Below are positions 1-7,800 of a DNA stretch of 20,830 nucleotides, piece after piece. The position numbers were made by a program, and so were the translations under genes. Where the stretch lies: NCBI GenBank assembly GCA_040773385.1, contig JAXGWH010000017.1, positions 1 through 20,830 on the forward strand, in the 5' to 3' direction. How positions within the stretch are numbered: the first letter of the stretch is position 1; each line of letters opens with the position of its first letter. The stretch comes from Aeriscardovia sp040773385. GTDB taxonomy: Bacteria; Actinomycetota; Actinomycetes; Actinomycetales; Bifidobacteriaceae. Under the pieces are notes generated by a model. The model was not told where the DNA came from. It was given only the letters and a program-made list of their open reading frames with translations, and did no database searches.

Positions 1-23
1 GCCTCCACGCCGACTGACAGCAC

Positions 24-58
24 GGGGGGGGGGGCCCGCCGGCCCCCCCCCCCCCCCC
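24..58. repeat. G11 / C16 homopolymer pair (inverted)
   Basis: A run of 11 G (24-34) is followed by an 8-base spacer and a run of 16 C (43-58). The runs can pair to form a very stable G:C hairpin, and the G tract could also form a quadruplex. The tracts lie about 90 bases beyond the valS stop codon in non-coding sequence. There is no T tract, so this is not a canonical intrinsic terminator. Tracts of this kind slip during replication and sequencing, so the exact lengths are uncertain. Confidence 0.8.
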
Positions 59-148
59 GCTCTCTGTAATGGGATCATCCCCGCCGGCAGTCCTACTCTG
101 CCTGCAGGGCCTCCTGTTCACATGTCCACAGGACCGCCGTCGGCAGGC

Positions 149-3115
149 TCACTTCCCGTCCGACGCGCCGTGCCCGGATCCGTTGTCCGTGTCAGAGGCG
201 TCCGGCTGGTCGAGCTGCGTGTCTTCGGCGAGGATCGGGATCTCGGCGCCGCCCTCGCCGCTGCCGAGCTGCTCGGCCTCCTCCTCGGCTTTCTTACGTG
301 CTTGGGCGATGGCCTCCTCGCGGCGCTTGCGGAGGGCCTCCGCCTTCTTGGCCGTCTGGTCGGGCGGCAGCGGCTTCTTGCCCTCGGACTTCTTGGCGAT
401 CTTCTCCGCGAGGCGCGCCTGGCGCTCCTGCTCGGCGGAGACCGCCTGTGCGATCAGGCGGCGGCGGATGTCATCGAGGCTGAGCTCGCGGAAGTTGACC
501 TCGCCGCTGACGCCGCCGGCCTGCAGCACGTCGGCCATCGCCTCGCGCATCTGGTCGAGGGCGCTCTTCACACCGGCGAACGTCACCGTGGTGACCGGGG
601 TCTTCATGGAGACCTTCGCCTCGCTCTTGGCCTTGCGTAGCCCGGCGAGCGCCTGGCTGGCCTGGTCGAGGATGCCGGCCGGCACCTTGAGTGCGGCGGA
701 GCGGTAGAAGCTCGCCTTCGGCCACGGGGCGCGGTGCACGGAGCCCTCGCCCTGGTGCATCCAGCCCCATGCCTCCTCGGTGGCGTACGGCATGAACGGG
801 GCGAGCAGACGCAGGAAGCAGTCCATCGTCAGCCCGAGCGTTGTGCGCGCCGAGAGCGTGCCGGCCTCGTCGGCGTCGTCCTCGTCATCGCTGCCGTAGG
901 CGCGGTTCTTGACGAGCTCGAGGTAGTTGTCGCAGAACGACCAGAACGCCGACTCGATGAGGCGCAGCGCCCGGGCGTGCTCGTAATTGTCGAGCGCGTC
1001 GGTGGCCCCGCGCACCACGTCCGCCAGGCGCGACATCACGGCCCGGTCGAGCGGGCTGATGATGTTGCGCGGGTCCCAGGTGGCGTGGCCGGGCTGGGTG
1101 ACCTGGTGCTGGTCGTCCTCGCGGCCGATGGCGAGCACGAACTTGGCGGCGTTGAGGATCTTGATGTCGAGCCTGCGGCCGATCTTCATCTGGCCGGTGT
1201 CGTAGGTGGCGTCCATGCCCAGGCGTGCGCTGGCGGCCCAGTAGCGCACCGCGTCCGCGCCGAACTTGTCGATCGGCTCGTTGGGCACGACCACGTTGCC
1301 CTTGGACTTGCTCATCTTCTTGTGGTCCGGATCGAGGATCCAGCCCGAGAGGGTGGCATCGCTCCACGGCAGCGTGTGGGACTCGAGGTGCGAGCGCACG
1401 ATGGTGGAAAACAGCCAGGTGCGGATGATGTCCTGTCCCTGCGGGCGCAGGTCCATCGGGAAGGTGCGCTCGTAGAGGCCGTCGTCCTCGCCCCAGTGGG
1501 TGACGATCTGCGGGGTGAGCGAGCTGGTGGCCCAGGTGTCCATCACGTCCTTCTCGGCGGTGAAGCCGTCGGGCTGGTCGCGCTGGTCGGCGGTGAAGCC
1601 GGCCGGGACGTCGGTGGTCGGGTCAATGGGCAGGTCGGCCTCGTCCGGGGTGATCGGGTGGTCGAAATCGGTCTCGCCATTGGCCTTGACCGGGTACCAC
1701 AGCGGGAACGGCACGCCGAAGAAGCGCTGGCGGGAGATGAGCCAGTCGGTGTTGAGGCCCTCGACCCAGTTGTCGTAGCGCTGGCGCATGAAGTCCGGGT
1801 GGAACCGGAGCTCCTTGCCGCGCTCGAGCAGCCGGCTGCGCAGGTCCTGGTCGGTGCCGCCGTTACGCAGGTACCACTGGCGGGAGGTGATGATCTCGAG
1901 CGGCTTGTCGCCCTTCTCGTAGAAGTTCGTCATGCGCTTGGTCGGGCGTGGCTCGCCGATCAGCTCGCCGGACTTTGCCAGCTCGTCGGCGATGATCCTG
2001 CGGGCGGTGAAGGTGGTCTTCCACCCCATCTCCTTGAACACGCGCCTACCCTCGTCGGTGGTGATCCAGCCGGGCACCTCCTCGGTGATCCTGCCGTTGC
2101 GCAGGATGATCGGGCGGGTCTGCAGGTGCAGCTCGCGCCACCATTCCACGTCGGTGGTGTCGCCGAACGTGCAGCACATCACCACGCCCGTGCCCTTGTC
2201 CATCTCGGCCTTCTCGTGGCCGTACACCTTCACGTGCACGCCGAAGATCGGGGTGACGAGCTCCGTGCCGATGAGGTCGTTGTAGCGCTCGTCCTGAGGG
2301 TTGACGATGACCGCCACGCACGCGGGCAGCAGCTCGGGGCGGGTGGTCTCGATGTACACGTCGCCCGAGCCGTCCGCCTTGTGGAAGGCGAGCTTGTGGT
2401 ACTTGCCCGGGTATTCGCGGCTCTCCAGCTCGGCCTGCGCCACGGCGGTCTGGAATGTCACATCCCACAGGCCCGGCGCCTGCTTCTGGTAGGCCTCGCC
2501 GCGCTCGAGATTGCGCAGGAACGCCTTCTGGGCCACGCGGCGCTCGCGCTCGCCGATGGTGTGGTAGGAGTGGGCCCAGTCCACCGACAGCCCGAGGCGT
2601 GTGAAGAGGTTCCTGAACTGCTTCTCATCCTCGGCGGAGAGCTTCTCGCACAGCTCGATGAAGTTTTTGCGGGAGCAGGGCACCTGGTCGCGTGCCTCGA
2701 TCTTCTTGCCCTCCGTGCCGTGATAGGGCGGCTCGAAGTGTGGGTCGTAGGGCAGCGAGGTGTCCACGCGCACGCCGTAGTAGTTCTGCACGCGGCGCTC
2801 GGTGGGCAGGCCGTTGTCGTCAAAGCCCATCGGATAGAAGACATCGTAGCCGCGCATGCGCTTGTAGCGGGCGATGATGTCGGTGTGAGTGTAGCTGAAC
2901 ACGTGGCCCACATGCAGATGGCCGGACGCGGTGGGCGGCGGCGTGTCGATGGAATAGACCTCGCCGCGCGGCCTGTTGCCCGCGAACGTGTAGGTCTTCT
3001 CGGCCGCCCATTTCTTGGACCACTTCTCGTCGAGGCCGTCCACACCCACCTTGGCCGGCAGGGGCGCGAGGTTGGCGGTGATGGTCTCGGTGTCATCAGT
3101 ATCGTTGTGTGCCAT
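149..3115 (-). CDS. valS: Valine--tRNA ligase (ValRS)
   Basis: Class I aminoacyl-tRNA synthetase that charges tRNA-Val with valine in the cytoplasm and edits mischarged threonine. From the ATG at 3115 the protein is 988 aa. The HIGH signature appears as HVGH at residues 68-71, after PPPTASG, and KMSKS is at about 600-604. The central part is the CP1 editing region. The sequence around the CP1 insert (YGVRVDTSLPYDPHFEPPYH) resembles the archaeal-like type 2 ValRS rather than the E. coli type; this is from memory of the family. The last ~85 residues are rich in Lys, Glu and Ala (coiled-coil-like) and end in an acidic tail, so the protein is longer than the usual 850-910 aa. An in-frame TTG at 3133 would add six residues; neither start has a convincing Shine-Dalgarno sequence, and ATG is preferred. 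The gene lies 58 bases downstream of the solute-binding protein gene on the same strand and may be cotranscribed with it. Confidence 0.97.
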   Translation of the reverse strand: MAHNDTDDTETITANLAPLPAKVGVDGLDEKWSKKWAAEKTYTFAGNRPRGEVYSIDTPPPTASGHLHVGHVFSYTHTDIIARYKRMRGYDVFYPMGFDDNGLPTERRVQNYYGVRVDTSLPYDPHFEPPYHGTEGKKIEARDQVPCSRKNFIELCEKLSAEDEKQFRNLFTRLGLSVDWAHSYHTIGERERRVAQKAFLRNLERGEAYQKQAPGLWDVTFQTAVAQAELESREYPGKYHKLAFHKADGSGDVYIETTRPELLPACVAVIVNPQDERYNDLIGTELVTPIFGVHVKVYGHEKAEMDKGTGVVMCCTFGDTTDVEWWRELHLQTRPIILRNGRITEEVPGWITTDEGRRVFKEMGWKTTFTARRIIADELAKSGELIGEPRPTKRMTNFYEKGDKPLEIITSRQWYLRNGGTDQDLRSRLLERGKELRFHPDFMRQRYDNWVEGLNTDWLISRQRFFGVPFPLWYPVKANGETDFDHPITPDEADLPIDPTTDVPAGFTADQRDQPDGFTAEKDVMDTWATSSLTPQIVTHWGEDDGLYERTFPMDLRPQGQDIIRTWLFSTIVRSHLESHTLPWSDATLSGWILDPDHKKMSKSKGNVVVPNEPIDKFGADAVRYWAASARLGMDATYDTGQMKIGRRLDIKILNAAKFVLAIGREDDQHQVTQPGHATWDPRNIISPLDRAVMSRLADVVRGATDALDNYEHARALRLIESAFWSFCDNYLELVKNRAYGSDDEDDADEAGTLSARTTLGLTMDCFLRLLAPFMPYATEEAWGWMHQGEGSVHRAPWPKASFYRSAALKVPAGILDQASQALAGLRKAKSEAKVSMKTPVTTVTFAGVKSALDQMREAMADVLQAGGVSGEVNFRELSLDDIRRRLIAQAVSAEQERQARLAEKIAKKSEGKKPLPPDQTAKKAEALRKRREEAIAQARKKAEEEAEQLGSGEGGAEIPILAEDTQLDQPDASDTDNGSGHGASDGK

Positions 3116-3173
3116 AGTTTGTAGCTTATTCAACGGTTCAGATGACGGCTCGGTTTTGCGCCGATCGTGGTCC

Positions 3174-4865
3174 TTATCCGAGACGGACCGAGGAGAGCGG
3201 CAGATAGATGTCCGTCATCGCCGTGGGCATGCCCGTCAGCGCGAGTGAGGTCTTCCAGGCGCTCGTCGTCTTGAGCTGGAGCAGCCAGACCGCGGGGTGC
3301 GCGTCGAGCAGCGTCTGGGCGGCGGTCCGCACGCCTTTCTCGAAGTCTTCCTGACTCGCGGCGGTCGTCGCGGCCCGGTACTGGCTGTCGGCGGTGGTGG
3401 AGTCGAAGTCCCACCAGTTGGAGCCGGTCATCCATTCGTTCAGATCATGGCTGCCATGTTTGATCCACACCGCCATGTCAAAGCCCATGGGCCTGTCGGC
3501 CGAGGAGGAGGTGACCTGCTCCTTCCACTGCTGTGCGGTCAGCCGGGTGGCGGTGAAGGAGAAGCCGGCTTTCTGCTCGGCGGCGGTGAGGGCGTCGACC
3601 ACCTTCTGGGGGACGTCGGGCGCCACGGCCATCGTGGTCCTGCGGCTATAGGCGGAGGCGAGCCAGGTGTATTTGGTCGGGTTGAAGTCGGAGGTGCCGC
3701 CGTCGCTGTTCTGGTAGCCGGGGTCGAGGCTGCTGACCGGCCAGAGGTTGTCCGAGGCCTGGCCTCCGTCGCCGTACGCCTGCAGGGCACCCGCCCCCAT
3801 GAGGGTGCGTGCGTGCGCCTCACGGATGATGCGGTCGGAGAGCAGGGAGCCCGGCGCCGAGTTGAAGGTGACGAGCAGCCGGGCGGTGGAGTCGCCGGCC
3901 TGGGAGGTGAACTTCGTCGTCGGCAGGCTCACGGAGGTGTCCGGCCCGAGGTCAGCGGCCGCCTGGACGCGTCCTGTGGAGAGCGCGGATCGCAGGTGGG
4001 CGCTGTCGGCGTACCAGCGCACGGTGATGGTGCGCGGGCGGGCGGAATCATGACCGTTGCCGCCCCACCAGCCGGTGGTCGCGGTCAGAGTGAGGCCGCC
4101 CGTCACGTCGGTGCCCAATGATTTCGCGGCGGAGCCGGTCGTGAGTGCCCCGGCGGTGTACGGACCCGTGCCCGCGGGCAGGGACGCGGAGGCACCGGGC
4201 CTGCCCGCGGCGGTGAACGCGCCGGTCGTGGTGCCGCGCTTGCAGATGATCGCGGGCGCGGTGGAGAGATGCCACAGCAGCTGCGGGTCAGGGGAGTGCA
4301 GGCTCATCCGCACGGTGTGGTCGTCGGGGGCGCTCATCGATTTCACGGAATCGAACATCGTGCTGCCCGGCAGTTTTTTGCTCGTGGCGGTGTGGAAGCT
4401 GTCGAGCACGTCGGCGGAGGTCATGGCCGAGCCGTCGCTGAAGACGGCATTGCGCAGATGGAACGTGTAGGTCTTCGCGTCCTTGGAGACGTCCCAGGAG
4501 GAGGCGAGTGCCGGAACGGCCTTGTTCTGGGCATCGCGGGCGGTCAGCCCCTCATACACGTTCGGTACGAGCACGCGGGCGGCGGCCGTGTTGTCCTTCG
4601 TGCGGATGTCGAGGCTGTCCGGCGCATCGGCCAGGCCGAGGGTGAGTCTGCCCTGCGGTGTGGCGCTGCCGGAGAGGATGGTCTGCGCCTGCGGCAGCAG
4701 CCGGGGAACGCACAGTGCGGAGAAAAGGCCGAGGAGGACGACGAGCGCGACGAAGACCGCCCAGCGTGTGCCGGGGGTCCAGTTTTTGCGCGAGAATCCG
4801 CGCGAACGGTCCGCGTGCCGTGCCCTCTGCGCCGTCGTGCCGCCGTCCTGCCTCAGATCTGCCAT
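3174..4865 (-). CDS. ABC transporter substrate-binding protein, family 5 (peptide type), membrane-anchored
   Basis: Predicted extracytoplasmic solute-binding protein of the oligopeptide/nickel class (SBP_bac_5), 563 aa from the ATG at 4865. The N-terminus is basic (residues 1-34), followed by one hydrophobic segment at about 35-53. Family hallmarks follow: LADAPDSLD at the start of the mature domain, then a segment reading TYTFHLRNAVFSDGSAMTSA, which matches the conserved family-5 signature. The Cys after LFSAL is in a poor lipobox context, so the segment may be an uncleaved anchor rather than a lipoprotein signal. No permease or ATPase genes are adjacent, so this is an orphan binding protein and the substrate cannot be told. 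The start has GGAGG only one base upstream, which is closer than ideal. An open extension to 5039 would run into nth and is unlikely. The gene is divergent from nth. Confidence 0.85.
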   Translation of the reverse strand: MADLRQDGGTTAQRARHADRSRGFSRKNWTPGTRWAVFVALVVLLGLFSALCVPRLLPQAQTILSGSATPQGRLTLGLADAPDSLDIRTKDNTAAARVLVPNVYEGLTARDAQNKAVPALASSWDVSKDAKTYTFHLRNAVFSDGSAMTSADVLDSFHTATSKKLPGSTMFDSVKSMSAPDDHTVRMSLHSPDPQLLWHLSTAPAIICKRGTTTGAFTAAGRPGASASLPAGTGPYTAGALTTGSAAKSLGTDVTGGLTLTATTGWWGGNGHDSARPRTITVRWYADSAHLRSALSTGRVQAAADLGPDTSVSLPTTKFTSQAGDSTARLLVTFNSAPGSLLSDRIIREAHARTLMGAGALQAYGDGGQASDNLWPVSSLDPGYQNSDGGTSDFNPTKYTWLASAYSRRTTMAVAPDVPQKVVDALTAAEQKAGFSFTATRLTAQQWKEQVTSSSADRPMGFDMAVWIKHGSHDLNEWMTGSNWWDFDSTTADSQYRAATTAASQEDFEKGVRTAAQTLLDAHPAVWLLQLKTTSAWKTSLALTGMPTAMTDIYLPLSSVRLG

Positions 4866-4965
4866 GCCTCCGACTTTACCGGGGCGCCCCGCCGTGTGGC
4901 ATACCGCCGCCCGCGGCCGGAGCAGGACCCCGATGCCCTTGTCATATAGGCCTAAAATCGGGGCT
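4866..4965. promoter_or_regulatory. Divergent promoter region, solute-binding protein / nth
   Basis: This 100-base gap separates two divergent genes, so promoters in both directions are expected. Toward nth, TAAAAT (4953-4958) is a plausible -10 box ending 7 bases before the GTG start, but I see no matching -35. The palindrome TAGGCCTA lies at 4947-4954. Toward the binding protein, TATATG (complement of 4942-4947) is only a weak -10 candidate. The promoters are inferred from gene layout more than from motif strength. Confidence 0.4.
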
Positions 4966-5766
4966 GTGACAGGAAAAACAGGGCGACAGCCGTCCACCGG
5001 GCGCTGGCATGAGACGGTCCCCGCCAGAAAGGCGCGCATGCGCTCCGAGTATGCGCTGCTCGTGCGCCTCTACCCGCTCTCGCGCACCACGCTCGACTAC
5101 TCCTCCGCCTGGCAGCTGCTCGTCTCCACGGTGCTGTCGGCGCAGACCTCCGACGCGCGGGTCAACATGGTCACCCCGCGCCTGTTCGCCCGCTATCCCA
5201 CGCCCGCCGATCTGGGCCGCGCCGACCAGAAGGACGTGGAGTCCATCATCCGTTCCATCGGCTTTTTCCGCACGAAGGCGGCACATATCATCGCCCTCTC
5301 CCGCAGGATCGACGAGGATTTCGGCGGCGTTGTCCCACAGGATATGGACGGCCTGACGAGCCTGCCGGGCGTGGGCCGCAAGACGGCCAACGTGGTGCTC
5401 GGCGATTACTTCCATAAGCCCGGTTTCCCCGTCGACACGCACGTTCGGCGCGTCACCTCGCGCCTGCGCTGGCACGACGAATGGGATAAGAAGAACCCGG
5501 ATGTCGTCAAAATCGAGGAAGAGGTGACGCCCGTCTTCGATTCCTCCGATTGGGCCGATCTCTCACATCGGCTCATCTATCTCGGCCGGGAGATCTGCCA
5601 TGCACAACGGCCGGAATGCGAGGTATGCCCGCTCAACGCGACATGCCCGTCCGGAGCCGCGATCATGAAGAAGCGCGGGACAAAGCCGGTCGCCTCCGGT
5701 CGGAAGGCCGTCGATATGCTGCATGCGCAGGGGCGCGGCGTCCCGCTGACCACTGCGAGAAGATAA
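4966..5766 (+). CDS. nth: Endonuclease III (DNA glycosylase/AP lyase)
   Basis: Base-excision repair enzyme that removes oxidised pyrimidines and cleaves at abasic sites. The protein is 266 aa from the GTG at 4966. The helix-hairpin-helix LPGVGRKTANVVL starts at residue 133, with the catalytic Lys at 139. The catalytic Asp is D157 in VDTHVRRV, and the Lys-Asp spacing of 18 equals that of E. coli Nth. A [4Fe-4S] cluster motif C-x6-C-x2-C-x5-C lies at 211, 218, 221 and 227. A tail of about 35 residues follows the cluster and makes the protein longer than typical (~210-230 aa). GTG 4966 is chosen because it gives a normal N-terminal length; the alternative ATG at 5038 would cut into the first helix. 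GTG 4966 has no Shine-Dalgarno sequence but sits 7 bases after TAAAAT, suggesting a leaderless mRNA. The gene converges on glnR with a 24-base gap. Confidence 0.95.
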   Translation: MTGKTGRQPSTGRWHETVPARKARMRSEYALLVRLYPLSRTTLDYSSAWQLLVSTVLSAQTSDARVNMVTPRLFARYPTPADLGRADQKDVESIIRSIGFFRTKAAHIIALSRRIDEDFGGVVPQDMDGLTSLPGVGRKTANVVLGDYFHKPGFPVDTHVRRVTSRLRWHDEWDKKNPDVVKIEEEVTPVFDSSDWADLSHRLIYLGREICHAQRPECEVCPLNATCPSGAAIMKKRGTKPVASGRKAVDMLHAQGRGVPLTTARR

Positions 5767-5790
5767 GCGCGGGGATCAAAAGCGCGAGGA

Positions 5791-6720
5791 TCAGATTTCC
5801 TGCCCGGCTTGCCCACCTTGTCCCGACGCGCGGCGGCATGACGGGGCAGGCACTTCGGCCCGGGCGCGTGCCGCCTGGGCACGGGCCTTCTCCAGCGCCT
5901 CGCCGTCGGCACGGTGGCCGTTGATGAACGGGTCATAGCGATAGCCCACGTTGCGCACCGTGGAGATCATCCCCGCCTCATCTTTGCCGAGTTTGACGCG
6001 CAGGCGGCGCACGTGCACGTCCACCGTGCGCGTGCCGCCGTAATAGTCATAGCCCCATACGGACTGAAGCAGCTGGTTGCGTGTGAAGGCGCGTCCCGGA
6101 TGGCGCGCGAGGAAGTTGAGCAGCTCGAACTCCTTGTAGGCCAGCCTGATCGCCCGTCCGCGCACGCTGGCGCTGTAGCCCTGCTCGTCAATGCGCAGAT
6201 CGCCGGAGACAAGGACGTCCGACGCGCCGGGGGCGGACGGTGCGCCGGCCCCGGCACCCTGCGGCCCGGCATCCGTGCCGTGGTCCGTTCCTCCGACCGG
6301 GAAAGGGTGCGGTGAGCCCCCGCGTGCCGCCGCGACCGTGCTCTGGGAGGCCGGGGAGGAGAGGAGGCACCTCAGCCCCAGTTCGTTCATCAGACGGATC
6401 CGTGCCTCGACCTCGGCCGGCGAGGCCGAGGCGAGGATGAGCTCAGAGACGCCCCACTCCGAGTTGACGGCGGTGAAGCCGCCCTCGGTGAGGATGAGGA
6501 TGATCGGGATGGCGAGGCGCGCGGTGTGGATCATGCGGCACATGGCCTTGGAGCGTGCCAGATCAGTCCGTGCGTCAAGGAACAGGATTGTGTATTCCGG
6601 CATTTTCTGGATCGAGACCGGCACGGGTGGGAGCACACGGACGCGGTGGGAGAGCACCGCGAGCGCGGGCAGGACCGTCGCCGGGTCCTTCGTGGCCGTC
6701 ATGAGTGTGATGTCCGTCAT
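5791..6720 (-). CDS. glnR: GlnR-type orphan response regulator (OmpR/PhoB winged helix)
   Basis: Predicted DNA-binding regulator of nitrogen assimilation genes, 309 aa. Residues 1-115 form a receiver-like domain resembling actinobacterial GlnR: LPALAVLSHRVRVLP, then LFLDARTDL with an Asp at 49, then LILTEGGFTAVNSEWGV. The acidic residues normally found after beta-1 in phosphorylated receivers are absent, as in GlnR, and no sensor kinase gene is adjacent. A Gly/Ala/Pro-rich linker of about 45 residues leads to the winged helix (about 165-258), containing YKEFELLNFLARHPGRAFTR, QLLQSVWGYDYYGGTRTVDV and VGYRYDPF. About 50 Ala/Arg-rich residues extend beyond the domain; the linker and the tail make it longer than the usual ~230-260 aa. 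A G-rich stretch lies ~10 bases before the ATG. GlnR orthology is from recalled family sequence; a PhoB-like paralogue is the alternative. Confidence 0.85.
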   Translation of the reverse strand: MTDITLMTATKDPATVLPALAVLSHRVRVLPPVPVSIQKMPEYTILFLDARTDLARSKAMCRMIHTARLAIPIILILTEGGFTAVNSEWGVSELILASASPAEVEARIRLMNELGLRCLLSSPASQSTVAAARGGSPHPFPVGGTDHGTDAGPQGAGAGAPSAPGASDVLVSGDLRIDEQGYSASVRGRAIRLAYKEFELLNFLARHPGRAFTRNQLLQSVWGYDYYGGTRTVDVHVRRLRVKLGKDEAGMISTVRNVGYRYDPFINGHRADGEALEKARAQAARARAEVPAPSCRRASGQGGQAGQEI

Positions 6721-6761
6721 CGCTGCATCCCCCCGCCCGCCCCTGAGGGGCCGTCGCCGAA

Positions 6762-6790
6762 GTTACATCGATTCAATCTGTTGTTTACAA
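6762..6790 (-). promoter_or_regulatory. Candidate glnR promoter
   Basis: Read on the minus strand, TTGTAA (complement of 6785-6790) and TGTAAC (complement of 6762-6767) are separated by 17 bases, a sigma70-like arrangement about 42 bases upstream of the glnR start. The same stretch contains GTAAA and GTAAC 22 bases apart. That resembles the 11-base phasing of GlnR boxes, but the middle box does not match. Confidence 0.4.
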
Positions 6791-6813
6791 AGATAGCCGG
6801 ACCCGGTCATAAT
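6784..6813 (+). promoter_or_regulatory. Candidate promoter of the membrane protein gene
   Basis: TTTACA (6784-6789) and CATAAT (6808-6813) are separated by 18 bases and point toward the membrane protein gene. The -35 overlaps the -35 of the candidate glnR promoter on the other strand, so the two divergent promoters probably share or compete for polymerase. A 7-bp inverted repeat, CAGGGCC-TCCG-GGCCCTG (6814-6831), lies right at the expected transcription start. Confidence 0.5.
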
Positions 6814-6888
6814 CAGGGCCTCCGGGCCCTGTGCGACAGGGACCTAAGGGGCGTGGGATAAGCTGGGGGCGACCCAAGGGAGGGCGAA

Positions 6889-7695
6889 GTGGCTCAGACA
6901 GGTTCATCAGATTCTTCCGCGAGCCCCGTGGACGACCGATCCGCCGCCCATTTCGGCTCGATCGTCGGTATCGGCCTGCTCGAACTCGCCGTGCTGCTCG
7001 TGCTGCCGCTCATCGCCGTCTTCACGCGTCTGTGGCAGACAAATCTCGCGGCCGTCATCGTGCTGGCCGTTCTGCTCGCCGTCCTCGGCCTGACGGCCGC
7101 CGTCCTCCTGCTGCGCTCCCGGCGGCGGATCCTCCACGCCCCGGGTATCTTCCTGCTCGTGGGCACCCTCGCCGGGCTCGTCTGGTCCGCCGTCCGCGTG
7201 GGCCGGCTGACGGTGGCGGCGGGCCGCGCGCGCCGGCTCTGGCCGTTGTTCGCCGGACCGGCGCTGTCCCGCCTGGCGCTTCTGGCGAAGTCCGCCTCGG
7301 CCGCCGCGCTGCTGTGGCTGCGCGTGTCGGCCGGCGTCCTCGCGGTGATGGTGATCGCCGGCTTCCTTTACGAGATGCTGCGCCGCGACCGCTCCTCGCT
7401 CATCCTCTCGATGGGCACCGTCCTCCTGTTCGGCGCGTCCGGCTGGTGCGCCGGGGGCTGGCTCTTCCTTCCGCTGCTGCTGGCGGCGTTCCCTGTGCGG
7501 CTCACGCTCATTTTCGCGGCGGTGATCTTCGTCTTCGCGCTCGCCCTGCTCACCGGCGTGCGGCTCGCCTGCGTCTCGCCGGGATCCCTGCCGGCCGGCT
7601 ATTCGCTGGAGAAGGAACGGGAGATCGGTTTCGTGCTGGCCATCGCCTGCCTCGGGCTCCTCGGGCTCATGATCCCCGTCCTGCTCGTCCTCTGA
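6889..7695 (+). CDS. Polytopic membrane protein of unknown function
   Basis: I do not recognise this family. The protein has 268 aa and is strongly hydrophobic, with about seven predicted membrane segments near residues 24-45, 53-75, 83-103, 139-161, 171-201, 203-224 and 246-268. The N-terminus is short and Ser/Asp-rich (likely cytoplasmic). Arg-rich loops lie between segments (for example around 76-80, 102-117 and 165-168). No catalytic or transporter signature is visible. The start is GTG at 6889, supported by AAGGGAGGG just upstream (6876-6884). The gene is divergent from glnR, with abutting promoters, and ends at a terminator shared with ppa. A longer overlapping frame starting at 6831 is Arg/Pro-rich in the way of high-GC shadow frames and was not chosen. 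Confidence 0.8.
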   Translation: MAQTGSSDSSASPVDDRSAAHFGSIVGIGLLELAVLLVLPLIAVFTRLWQTNLAAVIVLAVLLAVLGLTAAVLLLRSRRRILHAPGIFLLVGTLAGLVWSAVRVGRLTVAAGRARRLWPLFAGPALSRLALLAKSASAAALLWLRVSAGVLAVMVIAGFLYEMLRRDRSSLILSMGTVLLFGASGWCAGGWLFLPLLLAAFPVRLTLIFAAVIFVFALALLTGVRLACVSPGSLPAGYSLEKEREIGFVLAIACLGLLGLMIPVLLVL

Positions 7696-7712
7696 TATAA
7701 ATCTGATATAAA
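7691..7712. repeat. 11-bp tandem duplication across a stop codon
   Basis: TCTGATATAAA occurs twice in direct tandem (7691-7701 and 7702-7712). The first copy contains the stop codon of the membrane protein gene, and the second abuts the terminator hairpin. Confidence 0.85.
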
Positions 7713-7757
7713 AATGCCCCCCGTGCGTCCGTCATCGACGGGCACGGGAGGCATTTT
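7711..7757. terminator. Bidirectional terminator between the membrane protein gene and ppa
   Basis: AAAATGCC at 7711 pairs with GGCATTTT at the right end (to 7757), and CCCGTGC pairs with GCACGGG inside it. A further small CCGTC/GACGG stem is in the loop. T tracts lie on both sides when read on either strand, so it can stop transcription of the plus-strand membrane protein gene and of minus-strand ppa. Confidence 0.9.
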
Positions 7758-7800
7758 GATGGGATGTCCCGGATGACCGGGGCCGGTCCCTTCCGGTCTC

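Noticed and set aside
734..3124. 796-residue open frame antisense to valS
   Set aside because: It is the high-GC complement of a gene with intact HIGH and KMSKS motifs. The product is Val/Gly/His/Leu-rich with no family features and no ribosome site.
4483..4965. Upstream extension of the nth reading frame
   Set aside because: It would overlap the binding-protein gene by nearly 400 bases; normal Nth length is reached from GTG 4966.
6831..7700. 289-residue Arg/Pro-rich frame overlapping the membrane protein gene
   Set aside because: The overlapping frame from 6889 has a ribosome site, clear membrane segments and ends at the terminator; this one has the composition of an out-of-frame reading.
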